The position numbers and the translations under genes were made by a program. A model generated the notes under the pieces. The model saw only the letters and a list, made by a program, of their open reading frames with translations, did no database searches and had not been told where the DNA came from. Shown here one piece after another: positions 19,691 to 28,713 of a stretch of DNA of 64,000 nt (position 1 is the stretch's first letter; each line of letters opens with the position of its first letter). The stretch comes from Flavobacteriales bacterium UBA1494 (GTDB taxonomy: Bacteria; Bacteroidota; Bacteroidia; Flavobacteriales_E; Vicingaceae): contig CAJJAT010000015.1 in NCBI GenBank assembly GCA_905182175.1, positions 62,001 to 126,000 of the forward strand, written 5' to 3'.

Positions 19691-21063
19691 TAACCGAAAA
19701 GTTGATTAAAAACCTCTTCTATCTTTCCAACTGCCTTTATTTCAATTCTAAAATCAGCAACAACCAAGCCTTTCAAATTATACTTTGAAATAAATATACT
19801 GTCGAAACCAAGTTTCTGAGCTTCCAATATCCGTTGCTCAATTTTATTTACAGGCCTAATTTCTCCAGACAATCCAACTTCTGCTGAAAAAGCAGTTTTA
19901 CTTGTAATGGGAAAATCTTCCGATGAAGATAAAACTGCACTTACAACGGCCAAGTCAATTGCAGGATCCTCAACCCTAATTCCTCCTGCAATGTTTAGGA
20001 AAACGTCTTTTGCCCCTAGTCTAAAACCACAACGTTTTTCCAGTACCGCCAACAACATGTTTAGTCTTCGTAAATCAAAACCAGTTGCTGATCGCTGGGG
20101 AGTTCCGTAGGCTGCAGAACTAACTAGGGCTTGTATTTCTATTAACATAGGACGCAGACCTTCCATACTAGATGCAATGGCTGAGCCACTAAGTTGTTCA
20201 TCTCTATTTGAAAGTAAAATTTCTGAAGGGTTATCTACTTCCCGCAAACCATTTCCTTGCATCTCATAAATCCCTATTTCATTCGTTGGACCAAATCTAT
20301 TTTTAGCTGATCGCAACAATCGATACATGTGATTCCGATCACCTTCAAACTGAAGCACAACGTCAACCATATGTTCTAATACTTTCGGGCCGGCAATACT
20401 TCCTTCCTTATTTATGTGGCCAATTAAAAAAATTGGAGTGTCTGTTTCCTTTGCAAAGCGCATGAGTTGGCCTGAGCATTCCCTAATTTGGGAAATACTA
20501 CCTGCAGATGAGTCGATTAAAGAAGAATGTAACGTCTGTATACTGTCAATAACAACTACATCTGCCTCTGCATGACCCAAATGTTGAATTATATTTTGAA
20601 CGTTTGTTTCAGCCAATAGAAAACATTTTTTGTTTTCTATTCCAATTCGTTCGGCTCGCATTTTAATTTGCTGTTCACTCTCTTCTCCAGAAATATACAG
20701 CACCTTAATTCCAGGCCATTTTAGTGCCATTTGAAGCAGTAATGTAGACTTCCCAATTCCAGGCTCACCGCCAAATAGCTGCAACGATCCGGGGACTAGC
20801 CCTCCGCCAAGAACACGGTTCAACTCATTGTCGGGGGTTCGATAACGCACCTCCGTCTTTGTAACTACGTCTTGAACTGCTACTGCCTTTGCTTGCCTAT
20901 TTCTAGTAGACCCACGAGAAGTGGGTGACAGAGAAGTACTCTCCTTCTGAATTATTTCTTCTACATACGTGTTCCACTCATTGCAAGATGGGCATTTGCC
21001 AATCCACTTACTTGCTTGAGCTCCGCAATTTTGGCAGAAGTATGCCTTTTTTAGTTTAGCCAA
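19690..21063 (-). CDS. radA: DNA repair protein RadA
   Basis: RecA-like branch-migration ATPase of 457 residues. It has an N-terminal zinc finger (CQNCG, then CPSC), a Walker A motif GEPGIGKST near residue 96, the RadA-specific KNRFG motif near residue 255, and a C-terminal Lon-protease-like domain (GLSGEIRPV). The start is TTG at 21063, giving MAKLKKAYFC; no ATG is available before the zinc finger. It lies 3 bp after the TPR gene. Confidence 0.95.
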   Translation of the reverse strand: MAKLKKAYFCQNCGAQASKWIGKCPSCNEWNTYVEEIIQKESTSLSPTSRGSTRNRQAKAVAVQDVVTKTEVRYRTPDNELNRVLGGGLVPGSLQLFGGEPGIGKSTLLLQMALKWPGIKVLYISGEESEQQIKMRAERIGIENKKCFLLAETNVQNIIQHLGHAEADVVVIDSIQTLHSSLIDSSAGSISQIRECSGQLMRFAKETDTPIFLIGHINKEGSIAGPKVLEHMVDVVLQFEGDRNHMYRLLRSAKNRFGPTNEIGIYEMQGNGLREVDNPSEILLSNRDEQLSGSAIASSMEGLRPMLIEIQALVSSAAYGTPQRSATGFDLRRLNMLLAVLEKRCGFRLGAKDVFLNIAGGIRVEDPAIDLAVVSAVLSSSEDFPITSKTAFSAEVGLSGEIRPVNKIEQRILEAQKLGFDSIFISKYNLKGLVVADFRIEIKAVGKIEEVFNQLFG

Positions 21064-21066
21064 TCT

Positions 21067-21897
21067 TTAAAATACTATATCAATTTCCTTACGTGACTTG
21101 ATCTCTGAACCACAAAAATCTTCAATGTTGGAACTGCCTTTATCGTTACCGAGATTAGATGCTTTTAACCAATCATCGCAAGCCTTTTCTTTATTTTTTA
21201 ACTCGTAATATGCTTCTCCTCTATAAAAATAAGCTTTCGCTAAATTCTTACTCCGATTCTCAATTATTGAATCAAAATCTTTTATTGCCGCCTCAAACAT
21301 TTCTTGGGCTAATTTTGATAAGGCAATGTTAATGAGGCCGTTTTCAAGTTTCGGATCCTTCTCCAATGCTAATTCAAAATCTTTAGCCCCTTCTTCAAAA
21401 TCTTTCAATTCAGCTTTTGCGGCTCCTCTGTTATAAATTGCCGCTGCATAACCTGGCTTTAAATCAATTGCTTTTGTATATGCCTCAACCGCTGATTTAT
21501 ACCTAGAAAGCTCATATTTACAGAATCCCTTAAAATAGAAAACTTCAGCTTTATTTGGGTTCAATTCAATTGACTTATCTAAATCCTTGATTGCTTTTCT
21601 GTAGTACTCTATAAAAACGAATGCCGCTCCTCGATTAAAAAATAATTCAGCATCCTTATAGTTTAGCTTTTCAGCCAAGGTATATTGTTCAATTGCTTTT
21701 TTGTACTCCTCTTGCTTGTGTAGCGAATTTGCTAATCCAAATCTTAATTTATAATCATTAGGTTGATTTTTTAAAGCTTCTTTAAATGCAGAGGCCGCCT
21801 CACTAAATTTCCCCGCTTCGTATAGCAATTCGCCACTCTGCTGCGCATGAGATGATGCTAAATAACAAATAGAAAGTAAAAAAAGCAGTTGCTTCAT
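21067..21897 (-). CDS. TPR-repeat protein, exported
   Basis: 276 residues with an N-terminal signal peptide (LLFLLSICYLASSHAQQ) and about six tetratricopeptide repeats filling the rest (for example YKLRFGLANSLHKQEEYKKAIEQ and AEVFYFKGFCKYELSRYKSA). TPR arrays mediate protein-protein contacts, and the signal peptide places it in the periplasm. No enzymatic domain is visible. It sits 7 bp after rfaE2 and 3 bp before radA, so it is likely co-transcribed with both. Its specific partner is unknown. Confidence 0.8.
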   Translation of the reverse strand: MKQLLFLLSICYLASSHAQQSGELLYEAGKFSEAASAFKEALKNQPNDYKLRFGLANSLHKQEEYKKAIEQYTLAEKLNYKDAELFFNRGAAFVFIEYYRKAIKDLDKSIELNPNKAEVFYFKGFCKYELSRYKSAVEAYTKAIDLKPGYAAAIYNRGAAKAELKDFEEGAKDFELALEKDPKLENGLINIALSKLAQEMFEAAIKDFDSIIENRSKNLAKAYFYRGEAYYELKNKEKACDDWLKASNLGNDKGSSNIEDFCGSEIKSRKEIDIVF

Positions 21898-21904
21898 AGT
21901 TATT

Positions 21905-22396
21905 TTATTTTCGGGCTTTCTCTACTATTTTTGTGGTAGAGAACCCTTTCAAAAAGTCAATTGCAATTACGTTACCCCCCCTTTTTGTGACAGATTCGTA
22001 ACCTACAATTTCTTCAATTTTATAATCACTCCCTTTCACTAAAACCTGTGGTTGAATTTCTCCAATTAAGTCTAAAGGTGTGTCTTCCCCAAAGAGAACA
22101 ACCAAGTCTACAAACCGCAATGCCGCAACAATTATGGCTCTTGACTGCTCGTCTTGAATAGGTCTATTTGCATCTTTCCCTAACCTTTTAACAGAAGCGT
22201 CAGTATTTACTCCAACTACTAGCTTGGTACCCAAATCTGCAGCTTTCGACAAATAATCGACATGGCCTTGATGTAAAATATCGAAACACCCATTTGTAAA
22301 AACAATGTTTTCGTCCTTTAACCTCCATCTGTTTATGATGGCTTTTAACTGCTTACGTTCAACGATTCTATTTTTTGTTATCTGTAATGCTTTCAA
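21905..22396 (-). CDS. rfaE2: D-glycero-beta-D-manno-heptose 1-phosphate adenylyltransferase (RfaE domain II)
   Basis: 163-residue nucleotidyltransferase that makes ADP-heptose for LPS inner core synthesis. The signature FTNGCFDILHQGHVDYL carries the HxGH motif. VVGVNTDASVKRLGK and LVKGSDYK are further family landmarks. This is the stand-alone domain II, not the HldE kinase fusion of enterobacteria. The start is taken as TTG at 22396, which overlaps the upstream YbhN-like gene by 29 bp. No in-frame ATG lies nearby, so the exact start is uncertain. Confidence 0.9.
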   Translation of the reverse strand: MKALQITKNRIVERKQLKAIINRWRLKDENIVFTNGCFDILHQGHVDYLSKAADLGTKLVVGVNTDASVKRLGKDANRPIQDEQSRAIIVAALRFVDLVVLFGEDTPLDLIGEIQPQVLVKGSDYKIEEIVGYESVTKRGGNVIAIDFLKGFSTTKIVEKARK

Positions 22397-23381
22397 TTGT
22401 TTTATTTCGATTTACAAACCTTAAAAGAGGAATACTAGCTACGCCTAAAACTATAATCATAAGAGTTTGAGATGTCCACAGAATCCAACCCAATGCTAAA
22501 GCTCCAGACTTAGAAACACCGTACAATAACAGAGTATTCATAATTGCCAACGGAAAGACACCGAGTCCTCCTTGCACAAATACAATTGCTAAACTCCCCA
22601 TAACAAATGAAGCAACTACTCCGGCTAGAGGAACTTGGGAAGTTTCTTCTAAACAAAAGAAACAGATCCAAAACATGCCTATGTACATGATCCAAATAAA
22701 AGCTGTGTGCAACAAAAAATACCCCTTGTTCTCCATTTTTAGAATGGATGATAGTCCCTCAAAAATTCCTCGAAACAACTCTCTAATTTTTTCAAAGAAA
22801 GGATTATTTGAGTTAGATAGAATAAAGAAAAACAAAACGGCCAATCCTACCACAACGACTATTCCAATAATTATAATTTTTTCAATTGAAATATTTCCAG
22901 TCCCTTGTTCGATGTAACCAAAAAGCAACTCTTTTAGCATGTCAAATTCCACTAAGACAATTGTTGCCATAATACTTGCTAGAATAACCAAATCAGCTAC
23001 TCGCTCAGCTACAATAGTTCCGAATAATTTATTGAATGGCAATCCTTCGTATTTACCCAACAATCCCGGCCTTGTAACCTCACCCAGCCTAGGCAATGCT
23101 AAGTTTGCAACATAACCAATCATAACTGTAAAAAAACTGTTCCAAAATCCTGGAGTTTTTCCTAGAGGTTGGATCGTATATTTCCACCGAACGGCACGGC
23201 TCATGTGGCTTAATACTCCAAAACAGACTGACAACACTATCCAAAAGTAGTTAGCACTTGAAAATGAAGTATACAACTCCTCTTTTTCAATTTGTGTCAA
23301 GTCCTTGAAAACATACCAAATTAGAAATGCTCCAAAAGATAGCGGTACAGCAATTTTTAAAAAAGATAGTATAGATTTCAA
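22368..23381 (-). CDS. YbhN/LPG-synthase-like transmembrane protein (flippase-like domain)
   Basis: Inner-membrane protein of 337 residues with about eight hydrophobic helices. It matches the lysylphosphatidylglycerol-synthase transmembrane domain family (UPF0104/YbhN): SHMSRAVRWKYTIQPLG, then LPRLGEVTRPGLLGKYEGLPFNKLFGTIVAERVADL. There is no aminoacyl-transferase domain, so it should not aminoacylate lipids; stand-alone members are thought to move lipid-linked substrates. The start is TTG at 23381. It lies 23 bp after panC, where many flavobacteria have panD between these two genes. Confidence 0.85.
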   Translation of the reverse strand: MKSILSFLKIAVPLSFGAFLIWYVFKDLTQIEKEELYTSFSSANYFWIVLSVCFGVLSHMSRAVRWKYTIQPLGKTPGFWNSFFTVMIGYVANLALPRLGEVTRPGLLGKYEGLPFNKLFGTIVAERVADLVILASIMATIVLVEFDMLKELLFGYIEQGTGNISIEKIIIIGIVVVVGLAVLFFFILSNSNNPFFEKIRELFRGIFEGLSSILKMENKGYFLLHTAFIWIMYIGMFWICFFCLEETSQVPLAGVVASFVMGSLAIVFVQGGLGVFPLAIMNTLLLYGVSKSGALALGWILWTSQTLMIIVLGVASIPLLRFVNRNKTIESITDNKK

Positions 23382-23404
23382 TAGTATTATTTTATTAAGC
23401 GAAT

Positions 23405-24244
23405 TTAGTTATTTAATGACAAATTATCGATCAGTCTGACGCCTTCCAATTTAGCAACAACAAATGCCCTTGGGTATTCTGTGTCGACCCAGTCGTCTAT
23501 CCGTTCGAACGAGTTCTCGTCAACAATTTCAAAATATTCTACCTCAAAATTCTCACTCAACTTTGCAAATGCATTTTCTGCTAACGTTTCGGGATCAAAA
23601 ATGTGTTTATTATTCCTGCAAAAACTCAACACTTTGTAAACGTCCGAAGCTACTTCTACACCGCTACTTGTTAGCCTTAAATTTCTTGAACTAAGAGCGA
23701 GGCCACTTTCGGCACGCACAGTTTTGCAAGCAACGACCTCTACTGAAAACAATTCTTCTTTAACCAGCCATCTTATAACAGCAAGCTGTTGGTAATCCTT
23801 TTCGCCGAAGTAAGCCTTATTTGGTTGAACGCATTTAAAAAATTCACTGATAACTGCAGCTACCCCCTCAAAATGCCCCGGCCTAAATTTTGCCTCCATA
23901 ACCACCCCCAATATTCCAAAGTTAAACATCTTGTTCTTCACCCCTTTGTAAAAAAGATCAGCAGTTGGAGAAAAGACTAAACTACATCCCTCCTTTTGCA
24001 ATAACTCTATGTCTTGCTGCAGGGTATTTGGATATTTTTCTAAGTCCTCCTGATTATTAAACTGCAATGGATTGACAAAAATAGAGCAAATTGTCTCATC
24101 ATTTTCTCTCATAGACCGTCGAACTAGCTCCAAATGTCCTTGATGTAAAGCACCCATAGTTGGTACAAGACCAACAGATTTACCCTTACCCTTCCAGGCT
24201 TTAACTTGGTCTAACATGACCGCTTTGTCTTCAATTAACTCCAT
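23405..24244 (-). CDS. panC: Pantothenate synthetase
   Basis: Joins pantoate and beta-alanine using ATP, the last step of vitamin B5 synthesis. 279 residues from the ATG at 24244. Motifs: VPTMGALHQGHLELV (HxGH), SIFVNPLQFN, FGEKDYQQLAVI, and a late LALSSRN (ATP-binding loop). A longer frame begins at a TTG at 24262, but the candidate -7 element at 24260-24267 covers that codon, so the ATG is preferred. It is the first gene of a leftward operon reaching 19076. panD, the usual source of beta-alanine, is not beside it. Confidence 0.95.
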   Translation of the reverse strand: MELIEDKAVMLDQVKAWKGKGKSVGLVPTMGALHQGHLELVRRSMRENDETICSIFVNPLQFNNQEDLEKYPNTLQQDIELLQKEGCSLVFSPTADLFYKGVKNKMFNFGILGVVMEAKFRPGHFEGVAAVISEFFKCVQPNKAYFGEKDYQQLAVIRWLVKEELFSVEVVACKTVRAESGLALSSRNLRLTSSGVEVASDVYKVLSFCRNNKHIFDPETLAENAFAKLSENFEVEYFEIVDENSFERIDDWVDTEYPRAFVVAKLEGVRLIDNLSLNN

Positions 24245-24259
24245 ACTCCTGTAAAAACC

Positions 24260-24267
24260 CAAAAATA
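24260..24267 (-). promoter_or_regulatory. Candidate -7 element (TATTTTTG) for the panC operon
   Basis: Read on the minus strand, bases 24267-24260 are TATTTTTG, matching TAnnTTTG and ending 15 bp before the panC ATG. No -33 TTG at the right distance. It is divergent from the promoter at 24318-24349. Confidence 0.4.
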
Positions 24268-24317
24268 GTAATTAGCATCAAATCTCATCATTTTCATGCA
24301 ATCACATTAAAAAAGTC

Positions 24318-24349
24318 TTGTCTATGTGCTTTATTTTTCCGTAATTTTG
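24318..24349 (+). promoter_or_regulatory. Candidate promoter TTG-N21-TAATTTTG for the starch-synthase-like/glmS operon
   Basis: TTG at 24318-24320 and TAATTTTG at 24342-24349 are separated by 21 bp, in the range described for Bacteroidota sigma-A promoters. The -7 element ends 28 bp before the ATG at 24378. This is the best two-part promoter match in the window together with that of gdhA. Confidence 0.6.
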
Positions 24350-24377
24350 TAAAGCTATAATAATTAACAATCCCAAT

Positions 24378-25190
24378 ATGAGTAAGAAAAGAATTCTTTA
24401 CATCTCCCAAGAAATTACTCCTTATTTACCACCGAATCACCTCTCCAACATAGGAAGAAATCTACCTCAACACATCCAAGAAAAAGGCAAAGAAATTAGA
24501 ACCTTTATGCCTAAATTCGGTTGCATCAATGAAAGAAGGAATCAACTACACGAAGTAATTCGTCTTTCAGGCATGAACCTGATTATAGACGACAATGATC
24601 ATCCCCTTATTATTAAAGTGGCTTCTATTCAACCTGCTAGAATGCAAGTTTATTTCATTGACAATGAAGATTATTTTCAACGAAAAGCCATTTTCAATGA
24701 CGCTGAAGGAAATTTCTTTGAAGACAACGACGAAAGGGCTATTTTCTTTTGTCGCGGAGTTTTAGAAACTGTTAAGAAACTAGGCTGGGCTCCTGACCTA
24801 ATTCATTGCCACGGATGGATGACAAGTTTAATTCCACTTTATTTGAAAACGTCGTACAAGGATGAACCATTATTCGAAAATGCGAAAGTGGTAACTTCTG
24901 TTTACAACGATTGCTTTGAAGGTAGCTTAGATGCTAACTTTTCTAAGAAAGCGATGATGGATGGGGTTTCTGAAGATGATTTAAAAAACTTTATTACACC
25001 TACGCACTCAAGTTTATGCTCAGCTGCAGCCTCTTGGTCTGATGGTGTAATTATTGGAGAAGAAGGTGCAGAGAAAATGGTAGAGAACATTACTAAGCCT
25101 ACATTACAATATCAAAGTACAGACTACGTTGATGCATTTAACGACTTTTACGAAGAAATTTTGGAAGAATCAGAAGTTTTGGCAGATTAA
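24378..25190 (+). CDS. Glycogen/starch synthase N-terminal domain protein (GT5-like, no C-terminal lobe)
   Basis: 270 residues resembling only the N-terminal Rossmann lobe of GT5 glycogen synthases. It has ILYISQEITPYL at the start, LPQHIQEKGKEIRTFMPKFG, and PDLIHCHGWMTSLIPLYL near residue 145. Full GlgA proteins are about 480 residues; the C-terminal lobe that binds the sugar nucleotide is absent. In GlgA the N-terminal lysine motif is KxGGL; here the matching place reads PNHLSNIGRNLP without it. Glucosyl transfer is therefore doubtful. Similar short proteins occur in Bacteroidota next to panC and DUF4270 genes, so this is a conserved truncated form, not fresh damage. Function unknown. Confidence 0.7.
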   Translation: MSKKRILYISQEITPYLPPNHLSNIGRNLPQHIQEKGKEIRTFMPKFGCINERRNQLHEVIRLSGMNLIIDDNDHPLIIKVASIQPARMQVYFIDNEDYFQRKAIFNDAEGNFFEDNDERAIFFCRGVLETVKKLGWAPDLIHCHGWMTSLIPLYLKTSYKDEPLFENAKVVTSVYNDCFEGSLDANFSKKAMMDGVSEDDLKNFITPTHSSLCSAAASWSDGVIIGEEGAEKMVENITKPTLQYQSTDYVDAFNDFYEEILEESEVLAD

Positions 25191-25194
25191 ATTC

Positions 25195-26565
25195 ATGAGA
25201 AAAAATAAATTATTTTACAGCATGCGGAAAGTATTAATTCTTTCCGCATCTTTTTTATTGGCCTTTCAGGCTTGTAAAAAAGACGGAGAATTAGTCCCTG
25301 AATTTGAAGAAAACACAACTTTCTCGTATTTTAGTAATTCAACTAATATACAAACTGTTACTCGCAGAGGAGAGCGAGTTTTAGCCGATAAAATTGCCGT
25401 TGGGTTAGTAGGAGAATACCGTGACTCGTCTTTTGGGTACTCTAAATCAACAATCCACATACAACCGATATTATCATCAAACGATCCAGTTTTTGAAGGG
25501 TCTAATGAGGTAATTACGGTAGATTCCGTTATTCTAAGCTTAGAATATGGCGGCCATTTTGGTGACACAAGTGTTGCTCAAACATTCGAGGTGCACCGTA
25601 TAGACGAAACATTATATATTGATTCAAACGATAGGTATTTTTCAGACTATTCAACTGCAATACAGCCTGCACCTTTGGCAACTATAAACTTCACTCCGCA
25701 GCCAACCACAAGAAGAGTAATTATACAACCTAATAACCTAGGAGACACTGCTTCCGCTGAGGTTAACCCACAACTTCGCATTAACCTAGGAAATGATTTA
25801 GGAAATGAGATTGTCGGCAAACAAGGTGGTGAGGAAGTACTTAACAGTATGAATTTTGTAAATTACTTCAAGGGGTTAAAGATATCAGCAGTAAATAACA
25901 CAAGCTTAACAGACAACCAAGCAGCAATCTTGTATTTTAGACTAACAGCGTCCAATACTAAAATGACAATTTATTATACTGCTATTCGAGAGACCAATTT
26001 AGTATTTGATACGTCACAAAGGGCAGCAGATTTTCCCGTTAGCACAGGGAGTGTAAGGTTTAATACTTTTGAACACGATTACTCCGGCAGTGCGGCTGAA
26101 AGCGCTTTACAGAACCAGGACTCAAGCTTCGGTTATGTGCAAGCTATGGCGGGGTTAGAAACGGTGATAAAATTCCCAGATTTAAAAGATGAGTTTGCAG
26201 GTAAAATATTGATAAACAAAGCAGAACTCATTATTCCGGCAGCTAACGGTAGCTATTCAATAGATGTTGGAAAAGCAGAAAAATTAATTGTTGCAGAACG
26301 AGATAATGATCAAGAATTAAAGTTTATTCCAGATTTTGATCTAAACAGTGAATTCTTTGGAGGAGAGTTTGACGAATCGAAAAATGAATATAAATTCAAT
26401 ATTTCTAGGTATATCCAAAGTTATTTAAACGGAGGTCAAACGGAAAATGGCCTGACTCTTTTAGTATCGGGTAGTGCGGTAAAAGCAGATAGGGCAGTTA
26501 TTCTTACGGGAGATAACACTGATAAAAGAGTAAAACTAAACTTATACTATACTAACATTCAATAA
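25195..26565 (+). CDS. DUF4270 family lipoprotein
   Basis: 456 residues from the ATG at 25195. A second ATG at 25222 (MRKVLILSA) gives a cleaner signal peptide and may be the real start. The lipobox FQAC (Cys about 15-20 residues into the signal) predicts an outer-membrane lipoprotein. The body is beta-rich, with the DUF4270 pattern of VDSVILSLEY and a long C-terminal segment ending in NLYYTNIQ. The function of DUF4270 is not established. It lies between the starch-synthase-like gene and glmS, with only 2 bp to glmS, an arrangement seen in other Bacteroidota. Confidence 0.8.
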   Translation: MRKNKLFYSMRKVLILSASFLLAFQACKKDGELVPEFEENTTFSYFSNSTNIQTVTRRGERVLADKIAVGLVGEYRDSSFGYSKSTIHIQPILSSNDPVFEGSNEVITVDSVILSLEYGGHFGDTSVAQTFEVHRIDETLYIDSNDRYFSDYSTAIQPAPLATINFTPQPTTRRVIIQPNNLGDTASAEVNPQLRINLGNDLGNEIVGKQGGEEVLNSMNFVNYFKGLKISAVNNTSLTDNQAAILYFRLTASNTKMTIYYTAIRETNLVFDTSQRAADFPVSTGSVRFNTFEHDYSGSAAESALQNQDSSFGYVQAMAGLETVIKFPDLKDEFAGKILINKAELIIPAANGSYSIDVGKAEKLIVAERDNDQELKFIPDFDLNSEFFGGEFDESKNEYKFNISRYIQSYLNGGQTENGLTLLVSGSAVKADRAVILTGDNTDKRVKLNLYYTNIQ

Positions 26566-26567
26566 CT

Positions 26568-28406
26568 ATGTGTGGCATTGTAGCGTATATAGGGCACCAA
26601 CAAGCTTTCCCTATTATTTTAAAAGGACTAAAAAGATTAGAATACAGAGGCTATGACAGCGCCGGTGTAGCTTTATTGAACGACGATTTATTGTTGTACA
26701 AAAAAGCAGGGAAAGTTTCGAACTTGGAGGAATACACTAAAGATAAAACATTAGATTCGAATGTCGGTATTGGCCATACACGATGGGCTACGCATGGCGC
26801 ACCTACTGATCTTAATGCGCACCCTCATAAAAGTGGAGATGATAGACTCGCAATTATCCACAATGGCATTATAGAGAATTACAGCTCCTTAAAGAAAGAG
26901 TTAATTGAAAGAGGGCACTCATTCGAAAGTGATACAGACACTGAAGTTTTAATTCATTTAATTGAAGAAATCATTAAACAAGATAACGTATCGTTGGAAG
27001 AGGCAGTGCGTTATTCTTTAAATGAAGTCGTTGGGGCATATGCTATTGTTGTAATTGACAAAGAAAATCCAAATAAATTAATAGCGGCAAGAAACAGCAG
27101 TCCACTTGTAATAGGAATTGGAAAGGATGAGTTTTTTGTAGCCTCTGACGCTACTCCTATAATCGAATATACAAAAAATGTTATTTACTTAGATGACGAG
27201 CAAGTTGCAATTATTGAAAGAGGTGAAGAAGTTAAGATAGTTGACATTGCTAACAAAACTATAACGCCTTATATTCAAGAACTAGAAATGAACCTTGAAG
27301 CAATTGAAAAAGATGGTTACGATCACTTTATGCTAAAAGAAATTTACGAGCAACCGCAATCGATTCGAGCAAGTATGTTGGGTAGATTGAACTCAATTAC
27401 TGGGCAAGTAACCTTAGGAGGGGTTGAAGAGTTTGAAACAAAATTCATGAACGCCGAACGAATAATTTTCGTTGCATGTGGCACTTCTTGGCATTCTGCT
27501 CTTGTTGGAGAATATATGATTGAAGACCTAGCTAGAATTCCTGTAGAAGTAGAATATGCTTCAGAGTTCCGGTATAGAAATCCAATCATCACAGAAAAAG
27601 ATATTGTAATTGCCATTAGTCAATCCGGAGAAACTGCAGATACATTAGCTGCTTTAGAGTTGGCAAAGAAAAAAGGAGCAACCATTTATGGTATTTGTAA
27701 CGTGGTAGGTTCTTCGATTGCAAGAGCAACAGACGCAGGTTCCTATACTCATGCGGGACCAGAAATAGGCGTTGCTTCTACAAAAGCGTTTACTGCCCAA
27801 ATTACTGTTTTAGCCTTAATGGCACTTACCCTCGCTCAAAAGAAAGGTAGTATAACAAAAACCAGATACCAAGAGTTATCGAATCAACTGAATGACATTC
27901 CAAACTTAGTAACAAAAGTATTAGAGTCTAACGATCAGATAAAATACATTGCAGAGCAATACAAAGATGCTGCTAACTTTCTTTACTTAGGTAGAGGATA
28001 TAACTTCCCCGTAGCTTTAGAAGGCGCTTTGAAACTAAAAGAAATATCTTACATACATGCTGAAGGCTATCCTGCTGCAGAAATGAAGCACGGCCCAATT
28101 GCTTTGATTGACGAAAGTATGCCTGTAGTAGCGATTGCTACCAAGGTTGCCAACTACCACAAAGTAGTAAGTAACATACAAGAAGTAAAGGCCAGAAATG
28201 GCAACATTATTGGGATTGTAACTGAAGGAGATGAAAGCATTAGAGAAATTTCAGAACATGTTATTGAGGTACCTAAAACAGATGAATTTTTAGATCCATT
28301 AGTTTCTGTGATTCCTTTGCAATTGCTATCGTACCACATCGCGGTATTACGGGGGTGTAATGTTGACCAGCCAAGAAATTTAGCCAAATCTGTTACGGTA
28401 GAATAA
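26568..28406 (+). CDS. glmS: Glutamine--fructose-6-phosphate aminotransferase (isomerizing)
   Basis: Makes glucosamine-6-phosphate for peptidoglycan and LPS. 612 residues, full length. The N-terminal Cys2 nucleophile (MCGIVAYIGH) starts the glutaminase domain, with RWATHG and HNGIIENY. Two SIS isomerase domains follow (FVACGTSWHSALVGEY and SQSGETADTLAAL near 300-350; LYLGRGYNFPVALEGALKLKE near 465). The end DQPRNLAKSVTVE is the conserved C-terminal tail. A strong terminator follows. Confidence 0.97.
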   Translation: MCGIVAYIGHQQAFPIILKGLKRLEYRGYDSAGVALLNDDLLLYKKAGKVSNLEEYTKDKTLDSNVGIGHTRWATHGAPTDLNAHPHKSGDDRLAIIHNGIIENYSSLKKELIERGHSFESDTDTEVLIHLIEEIIKQDNVSLEEAVRYSLNEVVGAYAIVVIDKENPNKLIAARNSSPLVIGIGKDEFFVASDATPIIEYTKNVIYLDDEQVAIIERGEEVKIVDIANKTITPYIQELEMNLEAIEKDGYDHFMLKEIYEQPQSIRASMLGRLNSITGQVTLGGVEEFETKFMNAERIIFVACGTSWHSALVGEYMIEDLARIPVEVEYASEFRYRNPIITEKDIVIAISQSGETADTLAALELAKKKGATIYGICNVVGSSIARATDAGSYTHAGPEIGVASTKAFTAQITVLALMALTLAQKKGSITKTRYQELSNQLNDIPNLVTKVLESNDQIKYIAEQYKDAANFLYLGRGYNFPVALEGALKLKEISYIHAEGYPAAEMKHGPIALIDESMPVVAIATKVANYHKVVSNIQEVKARNGNIIGIVTEGDESIREISEHVIEVPKTDEFLDPLVSVIPLQLLSYHIAVLRGCNVDQPRNLAKSVTVE

Positions 28407-28428
28407 CTAACAGATTTTCAGTCGTTAT

Positions 28429-28469
28429 AAAAAAGCCCGACGATTCAATTTGAATAACCGGGCTTTTTT
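28429..28469 (+). terminator. Rho-independent terminator after glmS
   Basis: An inverted repeat AAAAAAGCCCG ... CGGGCTTTTTT with a 19-base loop, 22 bp after the glmS stop, ends in a T run. The symmetric A/T flanks could let it work in both directions. Confidence 0.85.
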
Positions 28470-28713
28470 ATTTTTTAGTCCTGTTTGAGCTCATCCAAAG
28501 ATTGGAGCTTTAGACAAGCAAGAATTAGTGCTGATTTTCATGCAATCACTCCTGCAATGCGTTAATCAAGATCTCCAAATGGGTCCAAATCAACACCTAT
28601 ATAAGGCGAGAAAGCACCCAAATCAAACCTAACTGCATAGTCGCGTCAATTGCACCCTCTTTAGACTTCGAAAAGCTTTGTTTCTCAAACAACAGATCGT
28701 AACTATAAATAAC
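28470..28713. other. Non-coding gap between two terminators, with a possible gene remnant
   Basis: This is part of the 365-bp stretch between glmS and the exb genes. No intact gene. On the minus strand, 28710-28562 reads like the end of a protein broken by one frameshift: about 25 sense codons (YSYDLLFEKQSFSKSKEGA) followed, in another frame, by FDLGAFSPYIGVDLDPFG, two more codons and a TAA. A homologue was not recognised, and the reading could be chance. Confidence 0.3.

Noticed and set aside
24245-24262. TTG start adding six residues to PanC
   Set aside because: The codon overlaps the -7 candidate, and the ATG gives the usual family N-terminus.
25129-25194. Earlier start of the DUF4270 gene overlapping the upstream gene
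   Set aside because: The start at 25195 or 25222 puts the signal peptide and lipobox at the very N-terminus, as needed for a lipoprotein.
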